From an uncultured Oscillospiraceae bacterium (GTDB lineage: Bacteria > Bacillota_A > Clostridia > Oscillospirales > Oscillospiraceae), in assembly GCA_944386965.1 (NCBI GenBank), contig CALXDE010000232.1:1-10061 (forward strand): a stretch of DNA of 10,061 bases, read 5' to 3'. Made by a program: the position numbers and the translations under genes. This document shows positions 1-5,431 of this stretch, in pieces (the stretch's first letter is position 1; every line of letters starts with the position of its first letter). The notes beneath the pieces were generated by a model. It saw only the letters and a program-made list of their open reading frames with translations. It was not told the DNA's origin and did no database searches.

Positions 1-206
1 GTTACGGCTTCGATGCCTACAAGGAGGCATACTGCGACATGATTCCCGCCGGCATCGTGGATCCCACCAAGGTGACCCGCTCCGCTCTGGAGAATGCCGC
101 CTCCATCGCCAGCACTCTGCTGACCACCGAGGCGCTGGTAGCCGACAAGCCCCAGCCCCCCGCACCTGCCGCACCCGCGAACCCCGATATGGGCGGCATG
201 TACTAA
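1..206 (+). CDS. groEL: Chaperonin GroEL (Hsp60), C-terminal end
   Basis: Partial gene: 67 complete residues and the TAA stop are visible, in the frame whose first full codon starts at base 3. The stretch [18 protein letters not shown] is the conserved end of the GroEL equatorial domain, followed by [12 protein letters not shown] and a Pro/Ala-rich linker that ends in the flexible NPDMGGMY tail typical of GroEL. GroEL forms the cytoplasmic double-ring ATP-driven folding chamber with GroES; the tail projects into the cavity. A hairpin terminator follows 14 bases after the stop. The DNA encoding the tail is oddly duplicated downstream (398-458), and an 18-base piece of it (141-158) reappears inverted at 254-271. 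The family call is very secure; the rest of the gene lies outside the window. Confidence 0.97.
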   Translation, partial: YGFDAYKEAYCDMIPAGIVDPTKVTRSALENAASIASTLLTTEALVADKPQPPAPAAPANPDMGGMY

Positions 207-220
207 GCAAACCGTTCGAC

Positions 221-251
221 AGCCCTCGGCCCTTGAGCCGCGGGCTTTTTT
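221..251 (+). terminator. Rho-independent terminator of groEL
   Basis: The left arm starts AGCCC at 221 and the right arm ends GGGCT at 245, giving about nine pairs with a single T/C mismatch and a six-base loop (CCTTGA). A run of T follows at 245-251. It sits just after the groEL stop, so it most likely ends the chaperonin transcript. Confidence 0.8.
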
Positions 252-258
252 GCGGGCT

Positions 259-402
259 GGGGCTTGTCGGCGAGGCCGACCCGGGGACCCGGCCAAAGCC
301 CGGTGCAAGCGGGTTTGGCCGGGAGAGGAGGAGCGATGGAATGAGTGAGCTTTGCCCGCCAGGGCGAAGCGAGGGATGTGAAATCCGCGACGACGAAGCC
401 CC
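259..402. repeat. Hairpin-rich element with imperfect terminal inverted repeats (MITE-like)
   Basis: The ends at 259-275 and 385-402 are imperfect inverted repeats: GGGGCTTGTCGGCGAGG against, read from the other strand, GGGGCTTCGTCGTCGCGG (15 of 18 aligned positions match with one gap). Inside are a perfect six-pair hairpin at 266-280 (GTCGGC/GCCGAC) and a 14-pair hairpin at 288-323 with one bulged G and a seven-base loop. No convincing ORF is present. The size and structure resemble a non-autonomous miniature element or an intergenic repeat, but only one copy lies in the window, so repeat status is an inference. Bases 254-271 are the exact reverse complement of groEL 141-158. Confidence 0.4.
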
Positions 403-458
403 CCGCACCTGCCGCCCCCGCGAACCCCGACATGGGCGGCATGTATTGATCAATACCG
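398..458 (+). pseudogene. Duplicated 3' end of groEL (remnant, possible attachment-site repeat)
   Basis: Bases 398-446 match groEL 155-203 at an offset of 243 with three differences. All three fall at third codon positions and keep Ala, Asp and Tyr; the stop is TGA instead of TAA. Similarity continues a few bases past the stop (CAATACCG against CAAACCG). The frame still encodes [15 protein letters not shown] and then stops. Nothing of GroEL lies upstream: the in-frame sequence before 396 belongs to the hairpin element and meets a stop at 348-350, so this is not a gene. Silent-only divergence suggests it was once the end of a working groEL, perhaps displaced by integration or recombination with another groEL allele. 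Confidence 0.75.
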
Positions 459-548
459 CAAGCCCTTGAAACAACTTGGTTTCAGCGTCAAGGAAAGCGG
501 ATTTACGCCAGACTTGCGCCACAGACAAAGCGCATGATAGGGGAACAG

Positions 549-588
549 ATACCCGGTACTCACGATGAAGTGAGTACCGGGTATTTTT
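549..588 (+). terminator. Strong stand-alone Rho-independent terminator
   Basis: A perfect 15-pair stem (549-563 with 570-584, core ACCCGGTACTCAC) with a six-base loop GATGAA is followed by TTTTT at 584-588. No gene in the window clearly ends here: 459-548 has only short open frames without a credible start. It may serve a lost gene or insulate the downstream unit from groEL read-through. Confidence 0.85.
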
Positions 589-648
589 GTCTTTCAGGTG
601 TGTGGCTTACCTTACGCCGAGGTGAAATTTCCACCCCACCATAAACAG

Positions 649-817
649 GGGGAGTACGCCGCAAGCTGGTGTACTCCCCTTGATGACCGCAAAGCCAAGG
701 GCGGTCCCTCTGTCAATGGCGGCTGTGGCCGTTTATCTGGACCATTGACGGGGGGAGCGGCCTGGGCTATTTGGCAGAAGACAGAAAACCTGCGCCCCAC
801 CCTTGCGCTTTGGGGCG
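649..817. repeat. Series of inverted repeats upstream of the orphan gene
   Basis: Four hairpins lie in a row: 649-657 with 671-679 (GGGGAGTAC, extended inward by GCC/GGT, seven-base loop); 685-690 with 701-706 (GACCGC/GCGGTC); 712-719 with 742-749 (GTCAATGG/CCATTGAC); and 793-799 with 811-817 (CGCCCCA/TGGGGCG), the last spanning the -35 box of the promoter at 803-831. None is followed by a T-run, so they are not terminators. They could be a structured RNA, protein binding sites or part of a mobile-element origin; the sequence does not decide. The rest of 589-802 holds no supportable gene. Confidence 0.5.
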
Positions 818-831
818 GCAGTCGGTATAAT
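803..831 (+). promoter_or_regulatory. Sigma-A type promoter for the orphan gene
   Basis: TTGCGC (803-808), a 17-base spacer and a perfect TATAAT (826-831) make a near-consensus housekeeping promoter about 50 bases before the orphan gene start at 883. A seven-pair inverted repeat (793-817) overlaps the -35 box, which could be an operator or incidental. Confidence 0.7.
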
Positions 832-882
832 GGGCTTGTCTGAAATTCTGCGCCGCTGAAGGTGCGACAGGGGGCTTGTGTT

Positions 883-1395
883 GTGGGCTTTTTTGATGAT
901 GACATTGTAGAAGAAGTAAAATCGGAATTTACTCCGCTTGATTTGAACGAGGCCAATGTCCAGGCCATCTTCAATCGGTGTTTGGCAACGGACAGCACCA
1001 CCGAGTATATCAAAAGTGTGCTGTATCAAAAGGAGCATGGCTATGCGGAGGACTCTAATCCCATTGTGTTTGATAAGAAAGCCCTTCTGGACAATCTGAA
1101 AAACATTGGGTATCTGTATGGTCAGCTAATGACAGCACATCATCAGAGCAACTCCATTAGTACTTCTCTGGAGAACCGACATAATGTTATGACGAATTAT
1201 CACGGAAAAATCTGGACGATGAACAAAGATACCCTGTTGCAATTTTTCCATTTGGGCGTCGGCTCTAATACGATTGCTCCTTTTACTTTAAGTGGAAATT
1301 CCGGGTTCAAACACAAAATTACCCCCACCCTCTCCCCGAAGGACCCGGCGTTCCCGGCGTGGTGGGAGGAGCACAAGGGCGAGTGGGAAGCCTGA
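883..1395 (+). CDS. Hypothetical protein of unknown function, 170 aa
   Basis: I do not recognise this protein. GTG at 883 is chosen because AGGGGG (869-874) lies eight bases upstream and the product then begins MGFFDDDIVEEV; an in-frame GTG at 862 has no comparable ribosome binding site. The protein looks soluble, acidic at the N-terminus, with no signal peptide or membrane segment. The middle is rich in His, Asn, Tyr and Lys; the C-terminus is Trp-rich (FPAWWEEHKGEWEA). Codon use from 883 to about 1310 is clearly AT-richer than the GC-rich neighbours, while the last ~25 codons are GC-rich again, so either the gene is foreign or its 3' end was remodelled. It has its own promoter (803-831) and terminator (1420-1456), a cassette-like arrangement. 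It could be accessory cargo; no defence or toxin motif is visible. Coding status is likely, function unknown. Confidence 0.7.
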   Translation: MGFFDDDIVEEVKSEFTPLDLNEANVQAIFNRCLATDSTTEYIKSVLYQKEHGYAEDSNPIVFDKKALLDNLKNIGYLYGQLMTAHHQSNSISTSLENRHNVMTNYHGKIWTMNKDTLLQFFHLGVGSNTIAPFTLSGNSGFKHKITPTLSPKDPAFPAWWEEHKGEWEA

Positions 1396-1419
1396 CTTCC
1401 TCACAACCAAACAGCGCGC

Positions 1420-1456
1420 AAAAGGGTATGCCCCATCTGGAGGGCATACCCTTTTT
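1420..1456 (+). terminator. Rho-independent terminator of the orphan gene
   Basis: A perfect 14-pair stem (1420-1433 AAAAGGGTATGCCC with 1442-1455) has an eight-base loop and runs into TTTTT at 1452-1456. It begins 25 bases after the orphan gene stop. Confidence 0.88.
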
Positions 1457-1741
1457 GTCTATTTTCCCCAATGGTTTTCAATTTTCCTTGAAATCACTAC
1501 TTATCTTAAAAAGGCAGTGCCCGCGGTCCGCCATCGAATGGACACGGAGCGACTTTTCGGACGCTGTTCTTTTATAAAAGGCAGCGGAGGCGATGCGTCA
1601 GCGGCGTTCAGGCAAACGGCACCCCGGGAACGGGAGGAACGCTTGCCTGCTGATCCAGCGGGGGATTTCCGCTGCGCTTGAGATCATGAGCGGCCGACTG
1701 GCAAAGAGAAAGGCGATAAGGCACTCCGGCGGCGGCAGCGG
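1457..1741. other. Intergenic stretch before cwlJ, no gene seen
   Basis: No supportable gene. The cwlJ frame stays open upstream to an ATG at 1593, but that start has a GGAGG only two bases away and would add an Arg-rich 61-residue extension foreign to CwlJ proteins. A weak -10-like TATAAA occurs at 1573-1578 without a good -35. Composition changes from AT-rich (to ~1515) to GC-rich, marking the edge of the accessory segment. Confidence 0.5.
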
Positions 1742-1750
1742 CATAGGCTA
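1722..1750 (+). promoter_or_regulatory. Possible mother-cell (sigma-K-like) promoter of cwlJ-gerQ
   Basis: CATAGGCTA at 1742-1750 fits the sigma-K -10 pattern CATAnnnTA, with CACT (1722-1725) 16 bases upstream as a partial -35. Start of transcription would fall just before the AGGAG at 1759-1763, giving a short leader. Mother-cell expression is what cwlJ and gerQ show in Bacillus. The motifs are short, so chance is possible. Confidence 0.3.
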
Positions 1751-1775
1751 TAGGGAGCAGGAGTGTGAAGTACCT

Positions 1776-2216
1776 ATGGCCTATTCTGATCGAGAACTGC
1801 TGGCGCGGCTGATCCAGTGCGAGGCCGGCGGCGAGGGGAATACAGGCATGGCCGCGGTGGCCAGCGTGGTGATGAACCGGGTCCACGCTGCCGGCGGGGA
1901 ATATGCCCGGATCGGGCAGGGAAGCATCCGCAATATCATCTTCCAGCCCGGCCAGTTCGTCTGCGCCAGCGAGACGGAAAACGGCGCCTATAACCCCCAG
2001 AACATATACAACATGCGCCCGGAGGCGATCCACTATCAGATCGCCGACTGGGCCATCGGCGGCGGGCGGGTGTCCGATGTGGCCCAGTCCCTCTGGTTCT
2101 ACAACCCCTTCAGCCCACACTGCCGGCCGAATTTTCCCAGCGGCGTCGGCTATCTCCAGATCCGCATCGGGGACCACTGCTTTTACAATCCCACCGACGC
2201 CTACTATCAAACCTGA
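1776..2216 (+). CDS. cwlJ: Spore cortex-lytic cell wall hydrolase, CwlJ/SleB family
   Basis: A 146-residue Hydrolase_2 (SleB-type) domain that degrades spore cortex peptidoglycan at germination. Visible marks are RLIQCEAGGEG near residues 11-21, with Glu16 at the position of the family's catalytic glutamate, then AAVASVVMNRV (26-36), FQPGQF (56-61), and the closing HCFYNPTDAYYQT typical of these enzymes. It has no signal peptide and no peptidoglycan-binding domain. That and the length (Bacillus CwlJ is ~142 residues) favour CwlJ over SleB, as does gerQ directly downstream. ATG 1776 is preferred: AGGAG at 1759-1763 lies 12 bases upstream and the product begins right at the domain. It is probably made in the mother cell and placed at the coat-cortex boundary. 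Gene symbol by family and context. Confidence 0.9.
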   Translation: MAYSDRELLARLIQCEAGGEGNTGMAAVASVVMNRVHAAGGEYARIGQGSIRNIIFQPGQFVCASETENGAYNPQNIYNMRPEAIHYQIADWAIGGGRVSDVAQSLWFYNPFSPHCRPNFPSGVGYLQIRIGDHCFYNPTDAYYQT

Positions 2217-2237
2217 AAAAGGAGCGTGTTTGACCCC

Positions 2238-2762
2238 ATGGCACAAAACAGCACGAATCGGATGGACCAGGAGGCGGCATTCCCCGACTGGAGCCAGGAA
2301 GTCCGCTATCCCGACGTCCCCGCGCGGCAGACGGCGGCAGCCGCCGCGCCGGCGCGCACCAATCCCAACCATGTGACCTATCAGGAGATCCGGGGAGACA
2401 GCGCCGAGAGCATCCGGCAGCAGGGGACCCTGGATATGCAGAATCCGCTGAGCAGGGAGGCGATGGAGAATCCACTGAGCAATGCGGAGGTCTATCAGGG
2501 CTCCCTGCGGAGTCTGCTGTCCCGGAACCTGGGGTACTATGTGGTGGCGATTTTCCAGGTGGGCACCCAGAGCACGGTGTCTGTTCCGGGAATCCTGTTC
2601 ACTGTGGGAAACGATTACATCATCATTTATCAGCCGGCGGAGGACCGCTATGTCATGGGAGATCTCTACGCGCTGAAATTTGTGGAATTCCATGAGACGC
2701 AGAGTGTCCCCCGGCTGGACGTGGCGCAGCGGCTGGAGGAGGTCGCGCGGCTGAAGGAGTGA
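2238..2762 (+). CDS. gerQ: Spore coat protein GerQ (CwlJ partner)
   Basis: A 174-residue protein. Residues ~86-155 match the GerQ pattern: VYQGSLRSLLSRNLGYYVVA, a short beta-rich stretch, GILFTVGNDYIIIYQP, then a closing ALKFVEF strand. In Bacillus, GerQ is a coat protein needed to place CwlJ in the spore. The N-terminal ~85 residues are low-complexity, rich in Gln, Ala, Pro and Asn. The gene starts 21 bases after cwlJ, consistent with one transcript. ATG 2238 is chosen over GTG 2226 because the AAAAAGGAG at 2216-2224 almost touches that GTG; spacing to ATG (13) resembles that of cwlJ. Oddity: no lysine before Lys147, whereas Bacillus GerQ is cross-linked by transglutaminase through N-terminal lysines. 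The length is close to Bacillus GerQ (~181). Confidence 0.87.
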   Translation: MAQNSTNRMDQEAAFPDWSQEVRYPDVPARQTAAAAAPARTNPNHVTYQEIRGDSAESIRQQGTLDMQNPLSREAMENPLSNAEVYQGSLRSLLSRNLGYYVVAIFQVGTQSTVSVPGILFTVGNDYIIIYQPAEDRYVMGDLYALKFVEFHETQSVPRLDVAQRLEEVARLKE

Positions 2763-2776
2763 CGCCCGGAAGAAAA

Positions 2777-2814
2777 CCGCCCCGCCTCCCATTGATGGGA
2801 GGCGGGGCGGGTTT
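2777..2814. terminator. Bidirectional terminator between gerQ and the carboxypeptidase gene
   Basis: A perfect 14-pair GC-rich stem (2777-2790 CCGCCCCGCCTCCC with 2797-2810), loop ATTGAT. On the plus strand it is followed by GTTTG; on the minus strand the exit reads TTTTCTT (from AAAA at 2773-2776). It lies between convergent genes, so it probably serves both. Confidence 0.8.
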
Positions 2815-2822
2815 GTCGGCTG

Positions 2823-4211
2823 TCAATGTCGCCGCCCCCGATAGCGGCGATTGGCGCTGGAGTGGGTAACCTTGCCGTAGCGCCGGTTGCGGCGCAAGGG
2901 GGAGCGCAGCCACAGCACCACCAGCAAAACCACCACCACCAGCGCGATGGCGGCGACGCGCACGCTCTTCTTGGCGAGGAACTCCAGCGCGTCCCGCCGG
3001 AACACCAGCAGCCGGGAGGCCTCCACATCATTGGAGGCCAGCAGCGGCACGGTGGCGTACACCGTGTCCCCATAGGAGAGGGTGATCTCCCCCAGCACGT
3101 CGCCCTCGGAGATGGGGGCATCCACAACCTTGCTGGGGAAGGAGGTCTGGCGGCGCAGATCCTCGGCGGTGAGGTTGTTGGGCAGCAGCCGCTCCACCTC
3201 ATAGGCCGGGTGCACCGTGATGTGGTCAACGCTGGACAGCGCCACATCCAGCTCCGCCACCGGCTCCGCGGTGTCCAGAATGGTGCGGCGGGTGAAGTAG
3301 TCGAAGCCCCAGTCGAACAGGCGGATCGTCTCATAGAAGCTCATGACCCGGTACCCCCCGGTATCCAGCTCCACCCGCTCCGCGCCCAGCACCACGCTCA
3401 AAAGGCTGCGCCCGTTTTTGGCGGCGCTGGCGATGAGGCAGTACCCTGCATTGGAGGTGTTGCCGGTCTTGATGCCGTTGGCGGCGCTGTAGACGTAATC
3501 GCCGTTGCGGTAGCCGTTGAGCAGGTAGTTGGTGGTATAGTAGATCCGCCGGTCGCTGAGATTGGTGGCCGGCACCTCGAAGCGCCCGGTGGCCACGATG
3601 GTGTTGAAGGTTTCGTGTTCCCGGGCGGCCCGGGTGATGAGGTACAGATCCCAGGCGGTGCTGTAGTGCTGGTCGTCGTGGTAGCCGTGGGGGTTGGCGA
3701 AATGGGTGTCCTCGCACCCCAGCTCCCCGGCGCGGGTGTTCATCCGCTCCACAAAGGCGTCGATGGAGCCGGAGACGGCCTCCGCCAGAACATTGCAGGC
3801 GTCAGCGGCGGACACCACCAGAATGCAGTAGAGCAGCTGCTCCACCGTCATCTGCTCCCCCTCCTCCATGCCGGCGGTGCTGGCGTCATAGGGCAGGTCC
3901 ACCGCGGAGGCGGAGGCGGTCAGCACCTGGTCCATGGTGAGCTGTCCGGCGTCGATGGCCTCCAGCACCAGCAGGGAGGTCATGACCTTGGTCAGGCTGG
4001 CGGGGTAGAGCTGTTCGTGAATGTTCAGCTCATAGAGCACCTCGTCGGTGGTGGGATCGATGAGAAGGGCGGCCTTGGCATCCACGGCGATCTCGGGGAT
4101 GGGTTCCGCGGCCTCCTCATCTTCCTCCGCGGCCATGGCCTGGGGCGGCAGGAGAGCGGTGCACAATATCAGCAGGGCAAAAAAAAGAGAAAAAAAGCGG
4201 CGATTTTTCAT
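2823..4211 (-). CDS. dacF: D-alanyl-D-alanine carboxypeptidase, DacF/PBP5-type (serine peptidase S11)
   Basis: A 462-residue low-molecular-weight penicillin-binding protein that removes the terminal D-Ala from peptidoglycan stem peptides. It starts with a signal peptide (MKNRRFF, hydrophobic core, cleavage likely after QAMA near residue 27). The catalytic SxxK motif is S72-L-T-K75 in LYPASLTKVM, and KTG is 248-250 in GIKTGNTSNAG. The usual SxN triad appears as S134-A-A136 (VVSAADACN), so its Asn is replaced. A PBP5_C-like beta domain follows at ~306-400, then one membrane helix (~418-437) and an Arg-rich cytoplasmic tail; PBP5 homologues usually end in an amphipathic anchor. ATG 4211 is used because GGAG lies six bases upstream and the signal peptide begins there; the open frame runs 51 codons further without a plausible start. 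The symbol dacF is by similarity and sporulation context; dacA or dacB is possible. Confidence 0.9.
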   Translation of the reverse strand: MKNRRFFSLFFALLILCTALLPPQAMAAEEDEEAAEPIPEIAVDAKAALLIDPTTDEVLYELNIHEQLYPASLTKVMTSLLVLEAIDAGQLTMDQVLTASASAVDLPYDASTAGMEEGEQMTVEQLLYCILVVSAADACNVLAEAVSGSIDAFVERMNTRAGELGCEDTHFANPHGYHDDQHYSTAWDLYLITRAAREHETFNTIVATGRFEVPATNLSDRRIYYTTNYLLNGYRNGDYVYSAANGIKTGNTSNAGYCLIASAAKNGRSLLSVVLGAERVELDTGGYRVMSFYETIRLFDWGFDYFTRRTILDTAEPVAELDVALSSVDHITVHPAYEVERLLPNNLTAEDLRRQTSFPSKVVDAPISEGDVLGEITLSYGDTVYATVPLLASNDVEASRLLVFRRDALEFLAKKSVRVAAIALVVVVLLVVLWLRSPLRRNRRYGKVTHSSANRRYRGRRH

Positions 4212-4372
4212 GGCATGCTCCGTGTATGTATGGTATACTATAAGCAATCGTGCTTGCTGTCGGCAGAGAAGTGTTCCAGTCCGGCGCGATTTCGGCGGCG
4301 CTCCGCCGCTGCCCGGAAAAGGACGATACAGATATAGTATAACAAAGATCAAACGGGAGTTCAACTGTAAGT
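4212..4372. promoter_or_regulatory. Divergent promoter region (carboxypeptidase / comEA-like operon)
   Basis: This 161-base region separates two divergent genes. The nonamer TATAGTATA occurs twice facing outward: on the minus strand (plus-strand 4234-4242), about 22 bases before the carboxypeptidase ATG, and on the plus strand at 4333-4341, about 31 bases before the comEA-like GTG. Both positions suit a -10 box, but neither has a good -35, so the promoters are tentative. A short GC-rich hairpin lies at 4296-4308. Confidence 0.4.
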
Positions 4373-4753
4373 GTGAAAAACAGTAGATTTTTGACGAAAA
4401 CGGAATATGGGCTCCTGATTCTCACGGCGCTGTTCCTGGTTTTGATGACGCTGCTGGCGGAGCGTTCGGACGTGGAGGGCGACGCCGGGACCTACACCAT
4501 CACCACCCGGGAGCGGGCGGAGGAGCCGGTGGTGCCGGAGTCGGCGCTGCCGGTGAACGTCAATACCGCCACGGCCGAGGAACTGGACGTGCTGCCGGGG
4601 ATCGGTCCGGCCCTGGCGGGGCGGATCATCGCCTATCGGGAGGAGCACGGCCCCTTTACCGCGGCGGAGGATCTGCTGGCCGTCAGCGGCATCGGGGAAT
4701 CGGTGCTGGACGGGCTGCGGGATCAGATTGTTTTGGAGGATACGGTGGAATGA
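4373..4753 (+). CDS. Membrane-anchored ComEA-like helix-hairpin-helix DNA-binding protein
   Basis: A 126-residue protein: short basic N-terminus, one membrane helix (~11-28), an acidic, Pro-containing linker (~30-60), and a ComEA-type domain (~61-122) beginning PVNVNTATAEEL with two helix-hairpin-helix units, LPGIGPALAGRI (74-85) and VSGIGESVLDGL (104-115). In the family this domain binds double-stranded DNA without sequence specificity; ComEA proper captures DNA outside the cell during transformation. No comEC or other competence gene is nearby, so a competence role is only possible. The GTG start (GGGAG 13 bases upstream) gives MKNSRF before the helix; GTG at 4371 is followed at once by a stop. 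The last codons overlap the response regulator ATG (ATGA), so it is the first gene of a coupled operon. Confidence 0.85.
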   Translation: MKNSRFLTKTEYGLLILTALFLVLMTLLAERSDVEGDAGTYTITTRERAEEPVVPESALPVNVNTATAEELDVLPGIGPALAGRIIAYREEHGPFTAAEDLLAVSGIGESVLDGLRDQIVLEDTVE

Positions 4754-5430
4754 AAATATTGGTAGTGGACGACGAACAGCTCCTGGTCAAGGGGATCAAG
4801 TTCAACCTGGAGAACGAGGGGTATGAGGTGGAAACCGCCTACGACGGCGGGACCGCCCTGGAGCTGGCGAAAAACAACAAGTATGACCTGATCATTCTGG
4901 ACCTGATGATGCCGGAGATCGACGGGCTGGAGTGTTGCATGAAGATCCGGGAATTTTCCAATGTGCCCATCATCATGCTCACCGCCCGCGGCGAGGATAC
5001 CGACAAGATCATCGGCTTTGAGTGCGGGGCGGATGACTACATCACCAAGCCCTTCAACATCCTGGAGCTCAAGGCCCGCATCCGGGCCATGCTCCGCCGC
5101 GCCGGCGGCAGCCAGGGGGCGCGGAAGGAGAACACCATCACCATCGGCAGCCTGACGCTGGACACGGATCAGCGCATCGCCCTGCGCCACGGCGAGGTGG
5201 TGGAGCTGACGGCCAAGGAGTACGACCTCATCGAGCTGCTGATGAAAAACCCCCGCCGGGTCTACAGCCGGGAGAACCTGATGAACGTGGTGTGGGGCTA
5301 CTCCTATGCCGGGGATTACCGGACGGTGGACGTCCACATCCGGCGCCTGCGGGAGAAGCTGGAGGACAACCCGGCCGAGCCGGCGTATATCATGACCAAA
5401 TGGGGAGTGGGCTACTATTTTAAGGGGTAA
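4750..5430 (+). CDS. Two-component response regulator, OmpR/PhoB family
   Basis: A 226-residue cytoplasmic transcription factor. The receiver domain (1-~118) has the acidic pocket D7-D8, the phospho-acceptor D51 in LIILDLMMPEIDG, T78 in IIMLTARGED and K100 in DDYITKPF. A linker leads to a winged-helix domain (~130-226) with LTAKEYDLIELL, VWGYSYAGDYRTVDVHIRRL and the ending TKWGVGYYF, all standard for OmpR/PhoB DNA-binding domains. All catalytic residues are present, so it should be phosphorylated by the kinase encoded one base downstream. It overlaps the comEA-like gene by ATGA. The targets cannot be read from the sequence; the overall look is close to WalR/PhoP regulators, but the kinase lacks the PAS domain of WalK, so I give no symbol. 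Confidence 0.95.
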   Translation: MKILVVDDEQLLVKGIKFNLENEGYEVETAYDGGTALELAKNNKYDLIILDLMMPEIDGLECCMKIREFSNVPIIMLTARGEDTDKIIGFECGADDYITKPFNILELKARIRAMLRRAGGSQGARKENTITIGSLTLDTDQRIALRHGEVVELTAKEYDLIELLMKNPRRVYSRENLMNVVWGYSYAGDYRTVDVHIRRLREKLEDNPAEPAYIMTKWGVGYYFKG

Positions 5431-5431
5431 G

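Noticed and set aside
233..469. ORFs on both strands across the groEL repeat region
   Set aside because: They run through the terminator and hairpin element; the only protein-like part is the duplicated GroEL tail, which lies in a different frame.
466..493. A small inverted repeat TGAAAC/GTTTCA after the second groEL copy, considered as a recombinase core site
   Set aside because: Only six pairs, no partner copy elsewhere in the window and no recombinase gene; too weak to report as an attachment site.
598..843. An 81-codon plus-strand ORF and a longer minus-strand ORF over the hairpin series
   Set aside because: No ribosome binding site fits, the region is dominated by inverted repeats and contains a clear promoter, and neither product resembles a protein family I know.
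1593..1775. A 61-residue N-terminal extension of the CwlJ frame from ATG 1593
   Set aside because: GGAGG is only two bases before this ATG, the extension is Arg-rich without a signal peptide, and CwlJ proteins begin at the hydrolase domain. ATG 1776 has a better placed AGGAG.
2226..2237. GTG start for gerQ at 2226
   Set aside because: The ribosome binding site GGAG ends one base before this codon, too close; ATG 2238 is in the same frame at a spacing like that of cwlJ.
1608..2792. A 394-codon minus-strand ORF opposite cwlJ and gerQ
   Set aside because: Antisense shadow: cwlJ and gerQ are clearly recognisable on the plus strand, and this frame runs through the bidirectional terminator.
2826..4337. 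A 503-codon plus-strand ORF opposite the carboxypeptidase gene
   Set aside because: Its product is Gly/His/Val repetitive sequence, as expected for the antisense of a GC-rich gene; the minus strand has signal peptide, SxxK and KTG.
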